A stretch of DNA of 64,000 nucleotides from Streptomyces violaceoruber (GCA_000720805.1 JODI01000024.1:72763-136762); one strand, 5' to 3'; numbered from the stretch's first letter, positions 28,615-37,257 are shown. Translations and numbers: made by a program. Notes: generated by a model not told the origin, from the sequence alone.

Positions 28615-30012
28615 ATGAGCGCAACCCCCAGCCCCGGCCCCCACCCGTCGCGCCGGCTGTTCCTCGGCATGGCCGCGGCCGTACCGCTGGCCGCGACCGG
28701 AGCGCTGACCCTCGGCGCACTTCCCGCCTACGCCGCGGACTCCGCCTACGTCATGGGCTACTTCACCGAGTCCACGACCATGCTCGAGGCCAATTACGGC
28801 CTGCACCTGGCGGTCAGCACCGACGGCCTGAGGTGGATGCCGCTGAACCAGAACAACCCGGTGGTCACGCCGACGGCGGGCGCGGGCGGTCTGCGCGACC
28901 CGTTCATCATGCGCAAGCAGGACGGCACCTTCGTCGTACTCGCCACCGACCTCAAGGGCACCGACTGGAACTACAACAGCCAGTACATCCATGTCTGGGA
29001 CTCGGCGGACCTGCGCGCCTTCACCGGCTACCGCCGGTTGAAGCTGCACGACATGGTCACCCACAGCTGGGCGCCCGAGGCGTTCTGGGACGCCGGTCGC
29101 GGCCAGTACGGGATCATCTATTCGTCCGTCAACTCCAGCGGTCACAACGTGATCATGGTGAACTACACCACCGACTTCCGGACCGTGACGTCCCCGCAGG
29201 TCTTCTTCGACCCCGGTTACGACATCATCGACGGTGACCTCGCCGTGGGCGTGAACGGCGTCAACTACCTCTACTACAAGAAGGACCAGACCCTCGTCGG
29301 CGCACGGTCCACCACCCTCGCCCCCGGCAGCTTCACGCCCTTCAGCACACCGGTCTCCCACGGCGGCACCGAGGCTCCGGCCCTGGTGAAGTCCCTGACC
29401 TCCGGCACCTGGTACCTGTGGGGCGACACGTACTCGCCCAACGGCGTCTTCTACGCCTGGCAGAGCAACGACCTGGCCTCCGGCACCTGGACCGCGCTGG
29501 ACCAGCGCCTCTACACCCAGCCCCTCAACTCCAAGCACTGCACCATCGAGACGATCACCACGGGCGAGTACGACAACCTCGTGGCCAAGTGGGGCAGCCC
29601 CGCCTGGAACCGGCTGAAGTCCTACAACTACCCGGGCCGCTACGTCCGCCACGCCGACAACGTCGGCCGTATCGACCCCTACCCGTTCGACCCGTACCCC
29701 GACTCGCAGTGGAAGCTCGTGCCCGGCCTGGCCGACAGCACGGGCGTGTCCTTCCAGTCGGTGAACTACCCCACCCGCTACCTGCGGCACTACAGCTACA
29801 ACCTGCGGCTGGACGAGAACGACGGCACCTCGACGTTCGCCGCCGACGCCACCTTCCACAGGACCGCCGGGCTGGCCGACTCCTCCTGGTCGTCCTTCCG
29901 CTCGTACAACTTCCCGACCCGCTACATCCGGCACACCGACTACGTCCTGCGTATCGACCCGATCTCCACCACGACGGAAAAGGCCGACGCCACGTTCTAC
30001 GTCGGCTACTGA
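28615..30012 (+). CDS. Tat-exported GH43-type arabinosidase with C-terminal AbfB (CBM42) domain
   Basis: The 465-residue protein starts at the ATG at 28615 (GGAG site). The Tat signal SRRLFLGMAAAVPLAATGAL ends near AYAAD (residue 41). A five-bladed propeller-like domain (about 42-320) has LRDPFIMRKQDG, HSWAPEAFWD and DPGYDIIDGD, giving Asp/Glu/Asp positions consistent with the GH43 triad. The C-terminal beta-trefoil (about 325-465) has the AbfB repeats SYNYPGRYVRHAD, SVNYPTRYLRHYS and SYNFPTRYIRHTD, which bind arabinofuranose side chains. It should act on arabinoxylan or arabinan outside the cell. Confidence 0.88.
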   Translation: MSATPSPGPHPSRRLFLGMAAAVPLAATGALTLGALPAYAADSAYVMGYFTESTTMLEANYGLHLAVSTDGLRWMPLNQNNPVVTPTAGAGGLRDPFIMRKQDGTFVVLATDLKGTDWNYNSQYIHVWDSADLRAFTGYRRLKLHDMVTHSWAPEAFWDAGRGQYGIIYSSVNSSGHNVIMVNYTTDFRTVTSPQVFFDPGYDIIDGDLAVGVNGVNYLYYKKDQTLVGARSTTLAPGSFTPFSTPVSHGGTEAPALVKSLTSGTWYLWGDTYSPNGVFYAWQSNDLASGTWTALDQRLYTQPLNSKHCTIETITTGEYDNLVAKWGSPAWNRLKSYNYPGRYVRHADNVGRIDPYPFDPYPDSQWKLVPGLADSTGVSFQSVNYPTRYLRHYSYNLRLDENDGTSTFAADATFHRTAGLADSSWSSFRSYNFPTRYIRHTDYVLRIDPISTTTEKADATFYVGY

Positions 30013-30058
30013 CGAGCGGCTCCGGCGCGACGCGAGCGAGGGCCTAGGCCCGAACACA

Positions 30059-30089
30059 GTGAAGGGGCCGAGGAGTTCGGCCCCTTCAC
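30059..30089. terminator. Bidirectional hairpin terminator
   Basis: GTGAAGGGGCCGA / TCGGCCCCTTCAC is a perfect 13-bp stem with a GGAGT loop. It lies between the convergent GH43 gene and the M6 peptidase operon. Confidence 0.8.
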
Positions 30090-30102
30090 CGGCGCGCGTT
30101 CC

Positions 30103-30408
30103 TCACCGCGGCGGTTCGACGGCGAAATGACCCGGGGACGGTCTGCGCTCGGCCATTGCCTCCCCTGCGGCCAGCCTGGCCCTCACCCGGATGGTGGACC
30201 CGGGTTCCGCGTCCGCCAGGAGTCCGCCGGGCACGGCGAGCAGCATGCGCTGTCCGACGTTCCTCGACAGCAGGTCGGCGTATCCGGCCACCGGTTCGGC
30301 GTCGAGTACCGTCACCTCCGCCTGATCCCACGTGTCCAGCCTCGGATGCGGGCCCGTACCGACCAGCCGTGCGGTCAGGTCGGTACGGTTGTCGATCGCC
30401 TGCACCAT
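30103..30408 (-). CDS. Small protein following the M6 peptidase, unknown function
   Basis: The 101-residue protein starts 9 bp after the M6 peptidase stop. It has no signal peptide or TM segment and is predicted mostly beta (LTARLVGTGPHPRLDTWDQAEVTVLDAEPVAG...GQRMLLAVPGG...STIRVRARL). I do not recognise the family. Its position mirrors the I9-like gene behind the S8 protease, so an inhibitor, chaperone or substrate role is possible, but nothing in the sequence shows it. Confidence 0.7.
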   Translation of the reverse strand: MVQAIDNRTDLTARLVGTGPHPRLDTWDQAEVTVLDAEPVAGYADLLSRNVGQRMLLAVPGGLLADAEPGSTIRVRARLAAGEAMAERRPSPGHFAVEPPR

Positions 30409-30417
30409 GACGGGCGG

Positions 30418-32061
30418 CTACTGGCGGGGCGGGCCGTTGTGCCGGTACCCGCCCTGTACGTTGCCCGCCTTGGCGAGGGGCTGCGAGCCACTCGTCGTCT
30501 CCCTCGACTCGGGGCGCAGGTTCTGCCTCAGGAAGGCCTCGGCCCCCCAGGGTGAGTTCGACACGGCGCGTTCCAGGGAGACGAGCCGCTCCTGGAGATC
30601 GTGGATGGTCTTGACCAGCTCCGGTACGGCCTCCGCTTCCTGGCGGGCCGCGGCATGCAGCGGCATGCGCACGGTGCCCGCTGCCGAGACCGACACCGTG
30701 GCCGTCATCGTCGCCGCCGGCGCCGAGATGTCCGTGATGGACACACCGGTCGGGGCTCCCACGTAGGAATGGGATCCGGGCTTGCTCGACGGAGTGAACG
30801 CGGTGTTGCCGGCGCTCCCGGGGTAGGGGTCGCCTTCGTCGCCGCGATTCGTCCCCCACTCCAGGTCGCGCTGGTTGTCGGCCTGGACCAGTCCCACCAT
30901 GTAGTGGTTCTCGTCCGAGTTGTCCGGCTGGCCGGTGTCGACGTGCCAGAGCAGCAGCCCCGCGGCGGGCAACGACACGTCGAACCCGGTGCGTTGGCGG
31001 TTCTCCAGCAGGAAGTACTCGTTCCCCGGCAGACCGTCCGTCCACAACCGGTACGCCTCGAAGCCGCTCTTGACGTCGGGGATGGACAGGGTCCCGTCGC
31101 TCGTGACGTTGACCGCCTTGGCCCAGCCCTGCTGGACCTTGCACCACGCCGACGGGTGGGTCGGAATGTCACCGCCCCCACCCCACGAACCGCCGCCCAT
31201 CAGACACCAGTCGCCGACCCCCTCCGACGAGCCGTCGATGTCGTACAGGTCGGGGAAGCCGAACAGCAGGTGCCCCAACTCGTGGGCGCAGACCCCGATT
31301 TTCGCGTCCTCGGGGATCGTGAGGTAACCGTAGATCCGGGCGCCGTCGGCGTTGTACGCACTCGGCAGAGTCCATTTGTGCGACCAGATGTCCCCCCGGT
31401 CACCGGTGGCTTCGCCGCCCGGTCCGGCGTGCAGGACCATGAAGGCGTCGACGAGACCGTTGCCGTCGTTGTCGTACGGCGCGTAGTTGATGAGGGGGTC
31501 GGCGGCGACGGCGGCGTCCCGGGCCATGATCTGCGCCCGCGCCTGCCCCGTCGGGCGGCCGATGCCGAAGTTGTCGTTGGCGTACCAGGAGAGTTTCTGC
31601 GGCATCCGGACCGGGCCGATGACCTCGCCGACGATGTCCACCAGGCCGTGCGTCACTTCGCGGTAGTAGTCCCGGACACTGCCGTGCGGCAGCTCGCCGA
31701 GGGAGAAGAACAGCTTCTCGAAGTGTTCCCTGTCCGTGGTCATGGGCTTGTCCGGGAAGTCCGCGAGGACGACGACGACGCGTACCATCCCGCTCAGCGG
31801 CGAGCGGGCGGCCGCCGCGGTACTGATGGCGTCGCGCGGAGTGCCAGGCGGGAACTCGTCGGGCGGGACGATGGTGCCGTCGTCGAATCCGAGGATGCGG
31901 GGAGCGCCGCCGAGGCTGAAGGTGCTCGTCAGGTCCGACTCACCTCGGACCCGCTCCAGCTCCTGCCGCATCCTCTCGCGCAGTTCCGGACTGGGGGCGA
32001 TGGCGCAGAACTCCGACCAGACCGCGGTCGTGGAATTCTGGACAGTACGAGAATGAACCAT
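30418..32061 (-). CDS. M6-family (immune inhibitor A-like) metalloprotease without signal peptide
   Basis: The 547-residue protein starts at the ATG at 32061 (GGGAGAGA site). It has no signal peptide. Residues about 90-400 form an M6 domain with the zinc motif CAHELGHLLFGFPDLYD, followed by the family segment GDWCLMGGGSWGG and a substrate/metal region (LLLWHVDTGQPDN). A beta domain follows (about 440-475), then a coiled-coil-like tail with VPELVKTIHDLQERLVSLERAV. Members such as InhA cleave host or matrix proteins but are normally secreted, so the missing leader is unusual and parallels the nearby leaderless S8 protease. Confidence 0.9.
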   Translation of the reverse strand: MVHSRTVQNSTTAVWSEFCAIAPSPELRERMRQELERVRGESDLTSTFSLGGAPRILGFDDGTIVPPDEFPPGTPRDAISTAAAARSPLSGMVRVVVVLADFPDKPMTTDREHFEKLFFSLGELPHGSVRDYYREVTHGLVDIVGEVIGPVRMPQKLSWYANDNFGIGRPTGQARAQIMARDAAVAADPLINYAPYDNDGNGLVDAFMVLHAGPGGEATGDRGDIWSHKWTLPSAYNADGARIYGYLTIPEDAKIGVCAHELGHLLFGFPDLYDIDGSSEGVGDWCLMGGGSWGGGGDIPTHPSAWCKVQQGWAKAVNVTSDGTLSIPDVKSGFEAYRLWTDGLPGNEYFLLENRQRTGFDVSLPAAGLLLWHVDTGQPDNSDENHYMVGLVQADNQRDLEWGTNRGDEGDPYPGSAGNTAFTPSSKPGSHSYVGAPTGVSITDISAPAATMTATVSVSAAGTVRMPLHAAARQEAEAVPELVKTIHDLQERLVSLERAVSNSPWGAEAFLRQNLRPESRETTSGSQPLAKAGNVQGGYRHNGPPRQ

Positions 32062-32222
32062 TGAAATCTCTCCCAGATAGGGATGTTCTGGTTGTCTCTC
32101 GCAGCCAGTTACCCACGCCCGTACGGCGCCTGCAAACCGATCACACCGCAGACGCAAAGCGCACAGGGCGCCGTCAGCACGCCGCGCGAACGGCCCCGCC
32201 CGACAGCGTGACCGGTCTCCGG

Positions 32223-33101
32223 TCAGTCGCGGCGGCCGAGGGCTTCCAGGACGGATGCCAGCTGGCGCAGTGGGTCGGGGCCGACGACGCGCAGGACGAC
32301 CGTGTCCGCTCCGGCCGTCTCCAGTGCGCGGATCTGTTCGGCGGCGCTCTCCGGCCGGCCGGAGACGGCGAACACCTCCTCCTGCGGGCGGCCGAGCCAG
32401 CCGCCATGGCCCTCGGTGTGCGGGTGCAGGGTCCGGGCCACCTCGTCGGGGTCCTCGCCGACACAGCAGAAGGACAGCACCGTCAGCGTGTGGCCCGGCG
32501 TGGCCCCGCCCTTCGCGGTCAGTGCCCGGGTGTTCTCCAGGTCACCGGGGCCGTGACCCTCGGCGATCAGCGTGCCGTCCGCGACCCGGCCGGACAGCTC
32601 CAGCGACCGGGGCCGTACCACGCCCGCGACCACCGGCGGCGGCTCGGCGGGCGGATGCACCAGCTGGACGCCCTCCAGACGCACCTCCCGGCCCTCCAGC
32701 TCGACCCGCTCCCCGCGCAGCAGCGCGCGTACGGCGGTGATCGTCTCCTCCAGCAGCGCGAGCGGTGAACGCGGCGCGACGCCGACCGAGACCATCCACT
32801 CCCGCACCCCGTGTCCGATCCCGGCCACGAGCCGTCCCGGGAACACCCGGGCCAGCGTGGCCAGTTCCATCGCCAGCAGCGCCGGACTGCGCAGGGGGGC
32901 CGGCGTGATCCCGATGCCCACCCGCAGTCGCTCGGTCGCGCCCAGCGCCACGGCCGCCGCCGACACCCCGCCGTTCCAGCCGAGGTCCTCGACCACCCAC
33001 AGGTCGTCCACCCCCAGTGCCTCGGCCTGCCTCGCGAACCCGGGCAGTCCCTCCGGGGCCCAGTCGCGGTCGTACATCACACCGATCCGAAGATTCGTCA
33101 T
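32223..33101 (-). CDS. LLM-class flavin-dependent oxidoreductase
   Basis: The 292-residue protein is a luciferase-like monooxygenase (TIM barrel). It has the N-terminal strand LRIGVMYDRDW, then VDDLWVVEDLGWNGG, RLRVGIGITPAPLRSPALLAMELATLARVFPGRLVAGIGHG, and the F420/FMN region PPPVVAGVVRPRSLELSGRVADGTLIAE. The ATG at 33101 precedes the conserved strand directly. Such proteins use FMN or coenzyme F420; the substrate cannot be read from sequence. It sits alone, separated from GH5 by a strong terminator. Confidence 0.88.
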   Translation of the reverse strand: MTNLRIGVMYDRDWAPEGLPGFARQAEALGVDDLWVVEDLGWNGGVSAAAVALGATERLRVGIGITPAPLRSPALLAMELATLARVFPGRLVAGIGHGVREWMVSVGVAPRSPLALLEETITAVRALLRGERVELEGREVRLEGVQLVHPPAEPPPVVAGVVRPRSLELSGRVADGTLIAEGHGPGDLENTRALTAKGGATPGHTLTVLSFCCVGEDPDEVARTLHPHTEGHGGWLGRPQEEVFAVSGRPESAAEQIRALETAGADTVVLRVVGPDPLRQLASVLEALGRRD

Positions 33102-33198
33102 GCGCCGGAACCTATGCTCCCCTCGCGGAACGATCAACGCCGTGTTCCAGGCCGCCGGGTCCGGTGACGGCCGGGCGGGCCGGCGGGCGAAACGGCGG

Positions 33199-33225
33199 GA
33201 CTCCGCCCCGGTCCGGGGCGGAGTC
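33199..33225 (-). terminator. Hairpin terminator after the GH5 gene
   Basis: GACTCCGCCCCG / CGGGGCGGAGTC is a perfect 12-bp stem with a GTC loop, 21 bp past the GH5 stop. Confidence 0.75.
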
Positions 33226-33246
33226 TTCGCGGCTGCGGTGCTCCGG

Positions 33247-34305
33247 TCAGCGCTGGACCGGCTTGCCGCGGCCCCAGGCCCAGGCGAGGCGGTCGGCGCC
33301 GGACTGGTTGGTGGTGGCCAGCCAGGGGCGGGCGGGGTCGCCGACGAGGGTCTGCATCGAGTACGTGTCGTCGGTGCGCAGGCCCGGCCAGTACACGGAG
33401 CCCATCTTGAGCTCGCGGAAGGTGTCGGTGACGGCCTGGACGTAGTTGACGAAGTTGTTGGAGGCGTCCGGCTTGTTGTAGTTCAGGCCGGTCGTCATCG
33501 GGGCACCGAACTCGTCGGCGACGGTCCGGTTGGCGCAGGTGCCGATGCGCTCCTTGAGGTCGGCCACCCACTGGTCGTAGGTGGCGTAGTCCTTCCAGAA
33601 CCCGTAGTGGTGCAGGGAGAGGTAGGTGCCCTTCAGGCGCGGGTCGGCGCAGACCGAGGTGACGTGGTCGTTGTAGCCGGCGCCGCTGACGAAGACCCGG
33701 TTGCGCGGGACCGACGGGAAGGTCGCGAGCCACTTCGCGGCTATGTCGGCCCACTGGGCGTCGGTGTAGCCGTGCGGCTCGTTCATCGGCTCGAAGTAGA
33801 CGCGCTTGTCGTTCTGGTAGGCCTTGACGACCGTCTTCCACATCGGCCAGTAGGTGGCCTCGTCGTCGATGAAGCCGTCCTTCTGGGCGCCGGTGCCTTC
33901 CCAGTAGGACACGATGACCTTGAAGCCCTGGGCCGAGGCCGCGTCGATGACCGCGCGGTACGACTTCCAGTAACTGCCGTTGACCGTGTACGGGTTGATG
34001 GGCAGCCGCACGGTGTTGGCGCCGAGGTTGGCGCGGAAGGCCGAGATGATCCGGCTCGACTTGGTGTACGTCTGCCGGTAGCTGTCGGAGAGCGACAGAC
34101 CGGACAGGACGACCGGGTCGTCGGCGAAGTTGTCACGCGGGTCGGCCCAGTTGACGCCCTTGAACTGGGTGGTGTCGGTGCTCGGCGCGGCGGCGGAGGC
34201 GGGGCTGCCGGCGAGGGTCGTACCGGTGACCGCGGCGATCGCGACGGCCACGAAGGCGGCCCGCAGCCGGGGGGTGTGGCGGGTTCTGGCGGGGGTCTTG
34301 CGCAT
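33247..34305 (-). CDS. Secreted GH5-family endoglucanase/glycanase
   Basis: The 352-residue protein has a signal peptide ending near ASAAA (residue 39) and a single GH5 (beta/alpha)8 domain: FKGVNWADPRDNF, ANTVRLPINPY, acid/base Glu in YFEPMNEPHG, LSLHHYGFW, and nucleophile Glu in VADEFGAP. There is no carbohydrate-binding module. It starts at the ATG at 34305 (AAAGGG site). Two LacI-type palindromes 60-106 bp upstream suggest sugar-responsive repression. Substrate may be cellulose, mannan or beta-1,3-glucan; GH5 sequence alone does not decide. Confidence 0.9.
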   Translation of the reverse strand: MRKTPARTRHTPRLRAAFVAVAIAAVTGTTLAGSPASAAAPSTDTTQFKGVNWADPRDNFADDPVVLSGLSLSDSYRQTYTKSSRIISAFRANLGANTVRLPINPYTVNGSYWKSYRAVIDAASAQGFKVIVSYWEGTGAQKDGFIDDEATYWPMWKTVVKAYQNDKRVYFEPMNEPHGYTDAQWADIAAKWLATFPSVPRNRVFVSGAGYNDHVTSVCADPRLKGTYLSLHHYGFWKDYATYDQWVADLKERIGTCANRTVADEFGAPMTTGLNYNKPDASNNFVNYVQAVTDTFRELKMGSVYWPGLRTDDTYSMQTLVGDPARPWLATTNQSGADRLAWAWGRGKPVQR

Positions 34306-34364
34306 CAGCTTGCCCTTTCAGGAGGTGGCGGCCCGGCGCGTGGGGGAGGCGCGTCCGGCCGCCG

Positions 34365-34411
34365 TGTTTACGCAAACATGGTCGAACAAACGATCGGTGT
34401 TTACGTAAACA
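34365..34411. promoter_or_regulatory. Two LacI-family operators upstream of GH5
   Basis: TGTTTACGCAAACA (34365-34378, one base from perfect) and TGTTTACGTAAACA (34398-34411, perfect 14-bp palindrome) are spaced 33 bp centre to centre, about three helical turns. The central-CG, A/T-flanked palindrome is the classic LacI/GalR-family operator form. No LacI gene is in the window. Confidence 0.75.
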
Positions 34412-34777
34412 TCGCGGCGCCGGAATCGTGGCATCCGGCTTGGGTCGCGTCAAGGTTTCCCGCACGTAACATCTCCCGTCCTTCCGTGGGCGCAGGCCAA
34501 CGCGTCGTTCGGGACAGGAGTCATCGCGTTGCCGCGGGGGTATGGCGGGGGCAATGGCAACGAAGACGAAGCACGGCCGGTCTCGGCCCACCCCCATGGA
34601 TGTGCGGGTCGGGCGTCCTCCCCGGGGAGCAGCCGGACCCTCGCGGGTCCTGCCGCGGGGGGACGGCAACTGCCTCCCCGAGCACGATGTGCCCGGATCC
34701 CGGCAGGACGAGGCTGGTCCCATCGGATGCGAGGTGGCCCGTCACCTCGTACCGGCCCAAGGCCTGAGGAGGACGTC
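34412..34777. other. Intergenic region, no clear gene
   Basis: This 366-bp stretch lies between the GH5 operators and the small plus-strand frame at 34778. Short frames exist on both strands, but none has both a ribosome site and family similarity. It should hold the promoter of the small frame. Confidence 0.45.
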
Positions 34778-34879
34778 ATGAACCGTCAGATCCGGGTGCG
34801 CGTCAACCGAAGGCCCGCGGCCCCGCGCGATGTGACCATCGACCGCAGGACTCCCTCGGGGCGGATCCTGCCTTACTGA
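34778..34879 (+). CDS. Possible 33-residue Arg-rich small protein
   Basis: MNRQIRVRVNRRPAAPRDVTI... starts at an ATG with a strong GAGGAGG site 6 nt upstream and ends at TGA. A hairpin terminator follows 42 bp later. It has seven or more arginines and no Cys, and I know no family for it. The strong ribosome site and the terminator argue for a real micro-gene. Confidence 0.45.
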   Translation: MNRQIRVRVNRRPAAPRDVTIDRRTPSGRILPY

Positions 34880-34920
34880 CCTCCGCCGCCGGTGACCGAC
34901 TCCACCGCTCGTACGGGCTC

Positions 34921-34950
34921 CCTGCAGGAGGCGTCAACGCTTCCTGCAGG
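34921..34950. terminator. Bidirectional hairpin terminator
   Basis: CCTGCAGGAGGCG / CGCTTCCTGCAGG forms a 13-bp stem with one G-U pair and a short TCAA loop, between the small frame and the convergent STAS-ANTAR gene. Confidence 0.65.
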
Positions 34951-35018
34951 CGCGCGGTCGCCGGGCGGGCGGTGGCCGCCCGGCGGCAGTGCCGGCAGCG
35001 GCAACAGCGGTGGCGGCG

Positions 35019-35696
35019 TCAGCGGGCGCGGTGTGCGATCGCCGTGCGCAACGCCGTGCGGACCTCCTCCGGGGGCGGGGCGCCGTCGGAGCCGGTGCTC
35101 GCGGTGACCGCCGCGGCGACCGTGCGGAGCTTGGTGTTGGAGAGCTGGGAGGCCTCGCGGAGGATCGTCCACGCCTCGTCGGAGCTGCAGGACTGGGTGG
35201 CCATCAGGATGCCGCGGGCCTGGTCGATCACCGGGCGGGAGGAGATCGCCTGGCGCAGTTGCTCCACCTCCTCCTGGAGCAGCCGCAGCTGCTCGGCGCG
35301 TTCCAGGGCCACCGCGGAGGAGGCCGACGCGTGCGGGTCGACGCCCGGGGCGGTGTGCAGCGGGTCGGCGGGGTCCAACCCGGCGAGTTCCATGATGCGG
35401 CGCGGCTGGCCGTCCCAGTTCCGGGTCGCCACCGGCATCCCGTCCCGGTGGACGTGGTCGGCGAGCTTCTCCAGGAACTGCAGCCCCGCGGTGTCCATGA
35501 AGACCACCCCGGCCATGTCCAGTTCCACCCGGCGGACGCCGTCCGGCAACGCGGCCAGCGTCTGGGCCAGGATGTCCGCACAGCCGCGGACCAGCTCTCC
35601 GCGTGGCGCGAGCACCGCTCGGTCCCCGTCCACGTGGCTATCGATGACCAGGGCGTTAAGTCGCCCCGGCAGAGGTGTGTACTCCGCTGAGGTCAT
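35019..35696 (-). CDS. STAS-ANTAR regulatory protein
   Basis: The 225-residue cytosolic protein has a STAS domain at about residues 12-110 (RAVLAPRGELVRGCADIL..., VELDMAGVVFMDTAGLQFLEKL with the phosphorylatable Ser replaced by Thr69) and a C-terminal ANTAR RNA-binding domain at about 135-195 (ALERAEQLRLLQEEVEQLRQAISSRPVIDQARGILM...). STAS domains are anti-sigma antagonists; ANTAR domains act as antiterminators. The pairing suggests a partner-switch signal feeding into transcript elongation. It is divergent from a STAS and MEDS-ATPase pair, which may supply the kinase. Confidence 0.9.
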   Translation of the reverse strand: MTSAEYTPLPGRLNALVIDSHVDGDRAVLAPRGELVRGCADILAQTLAALPDGVRRVELDMAGVVFMDTAGLQFLEKLADHVHRDGMPVATRNWDGQPRRIMELAGLDPADPLHTAPGVDPHASASSAVALERAEQLRLLQEEVEQLRQAISSRPVIDQARGILMATQSCSSDEAWTILREASQLSNTKLRTVAAAVTASTGSDGAPPPEEVRTALRTAIAHRAR

Positions 35697-35826
35697 GTCT
35701 CCCCCCTGTGGTTACCGGACAGTCGTTCTGGCGTCGCGTGCCCCGTCGCCGCCGGACCCGTACGGTGGGGCCGGGGTGCTCATGCTGCGCTTGCCCGCCG
35801 TACGGTGGACTACACACCCGCCCCCG

Positions 35827-35851
35827 GCATGACTTGGGGGTTCGGGGGTAT
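35827..35851 (+). promoter_or_regulatory. Sigma-B-like stress promoter (GNNT-N15-GGGTAT)
   Basis: GCAT, 15 bp, then GGGTAT matches the S. coelicolor sigma-B/sigma-H family consensus GNNT-N14-16-GGGTAY. It lies 34 bp before the STAS start. A 40-bp-spaced direct repeat CCGTACGGTGG (35758-35768 and 35798-35808) lies just upstream. Confidence 0.5.
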
Positions 35852-35884
35852 GTGCGCTCCGTCCGGGAAGAGTGGGGAGACGGT

Positions 35885-36238
35885 GTGGGCATCCGGTATG
35901 AGGCACCGTCCGGAGTCGTCTCGGCGGCGCCGGCGTTGACGGTGTCACCGCTGACCACGCGCAGTGGACTGCGCGTGGCGGGAGAGGTCGGTCTGGCGAC
36001 GCACCATGTCTGGGAGCGAGCGCTGGAGCGGGCTGTGCGCGAGGACGGGGACGTGTATCACCTTGAGTTGTCAGCCGTGACGTTCATCGACGTCGCCGGT
36101 GCCGGGGCGCTGGCCGCCGCCGCCCAGCAGTTGGGGGCGGGCCGGCGGATGGTGCTCGACCACCCGCCGCACGCCCTGCGACGCGTGCTGGACATGTTCT
36201 GGCCCGACCTGTCGACGATCGAGGTGTCGGTGTCATGA
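35885..36238 (+). CDS. STAS-domain anti-sigma factor antagonist
   Basis: The 117-residue protein starts at the GTG at 35885 (GGGGAG site) and is essentially one STAS domain: LRVAGEVGLATHHVWERALERAV and YHLELSAVTFIDVAGAGALAAAAQQLG. The usual phosphorylatable Ser position reads DVAG, so it may lack phosphorylation control. It ends with a 4-bp ATGA overlap with the MEDS-ATPase gene, so the two are co-translated and may form a partner-switch pair. Confidence 0.85.
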   Translation: MGIRYEAPSGVVSAAPALTVSPLTTRSGLRVAGEVGLATHHVWERALERAVREDGDVYHLELSAVTFIDVAGAGALAAAAQQLGAGRRMVLDHPPHALRRVLDMFWPDLSTIEVSVS

Positions 36239-37257
36239 CTGCCGCGGCCGAACCCTTCGAGTCCGACGGACCTCTCGAGCCCGACGGGACCTACGGGTCC
36301 GACGAGTCCGACGAGCCCCGCGGCATCGTGGAGCCCCTCGATCCCTTCGTCCATCCCGCGCTGTTCTACGGCGACGAGCGGGAGTACCTCGCCGGCACCG
36401 TGTCCTTCATCCGCGAGGGACTGGAGGCGGGCGACCCGGTGGCGGTCGCCGTGCCCGGGGACAACCTCGCCCTGATCCGCGACGCCCTCGCCGCGGACGC
36501 CGGTGCCGTGCGCCTGCTGGACATGCGGGAGGCCGGGCGCAACCCCGGCCGGATCATCCCGGGCGTGCTGCGCGCCTTCGCCGACGCCCAGCCCGCCGGC
36601 CGCCGGGTGCGGATCATCGGCGAGCCGATCTGGGCGGGCCGCAGCGACACCGAGTACCCCGCCTGCGTCCAGCACGAGGCACTGATCAACGCGGCCTTCA
36701 CGGGCCGCGCGGTGAGCATCCTGTGTCCCTACGACACCCGGCGGCTGGCCCCTCAGGTCATCGCCGACGCGTACGCCACCCACCCCGTCGTCATCCCCGT
36801 CGGCAGCGGGCCGGCGGCGGGCAGCGAGGCCTACGCACCGGACGACGTCGTCGCCCGCTACAACGAGCCGCTGCCGCTCCTCGCGGACGTGCCCGTCTTC
36901 ACCTACGACGCGGACTCGCTCTCGCAGGCCCGCCATGTCGCCACCGACATCGCCGCCCAGCTCGGCCTGACCGGCGTACGCCTGCAGGACCTGGCGCTGG
37001 TCACCGCCGAGCTGACCACCAACAGCGTGGTGCACGGCGGCGGTTCGGGTGCGCTCAGGGTGTGGGCCGAGGACGGGTACGTGGTCTGCGAGGTACGCGA
37101 CAAGGGGCGGCTGGCCGATCCGCTGGCGGGGCGCCTGCCCGCGCCCCGCGACCAGCGCGGCGGCCGGGGACTGCTCATGGTCAACCTGGTCGCGGACCTG
37201 GTAAGGGTGCACACCGGGGTGGACGGGACGACGGTGCGGTGCTGGTTCGCCTGCTGA
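36235..37257 (+). CDS. MEDS-domain sensor with HATPase_c anti-sigma kinase domain
   Basis: The 340-residue protein has an acidic, repeat-like N-terminus, a MEDS ligand-sensing domain at about residues 40-205 (HPALFYGDEREYLAGTVSFIREGLEAGDPVAVAVP, RVRIIGEPIWAGR, ILCPYDTRRL), and a GHKL ATPase domain at about 220-340 with the N-box QDLALVTAELTTNSVVHGG and G-box DKGRLADP/GGRGLLMVN. These are serine kinases of RsbW type. It overlaps the upstream STAS gene. Likely role: ligand-controlled phosphorylation or binding of STAS proteins in a sigma-B-type stress switch. Confidence 0.9.
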   Translation: MTAAAEPFESDGPLEPDGTYGSDESDEPRGIVEPLDPFVHPALFYGDEREYLAGTVSFIREGLEAGDPVAVAVPGDNLALIRDALAADAGAVRLLDMREAGRNPGRIIPGVLRAFADAQPAGRRVRIIGEPIWAGRSDTEYPACVQHEALINAAFTGRAVSILCPYDTRRLAPQVIADAYATHPVVIPVGSGPAAGSEAYAPDDVVARYNEPLPLLADVPVFTYDADSLSQARHVATDIAAQLGLTGVRLQDLALVTAELTTNSVVHGGGSGALRVWAEDGYVVCEVRDKGRLADPLAGRLPAPRDQRGGRGLLMVNLVADLVRVHTGVDGTTVRCWFAC

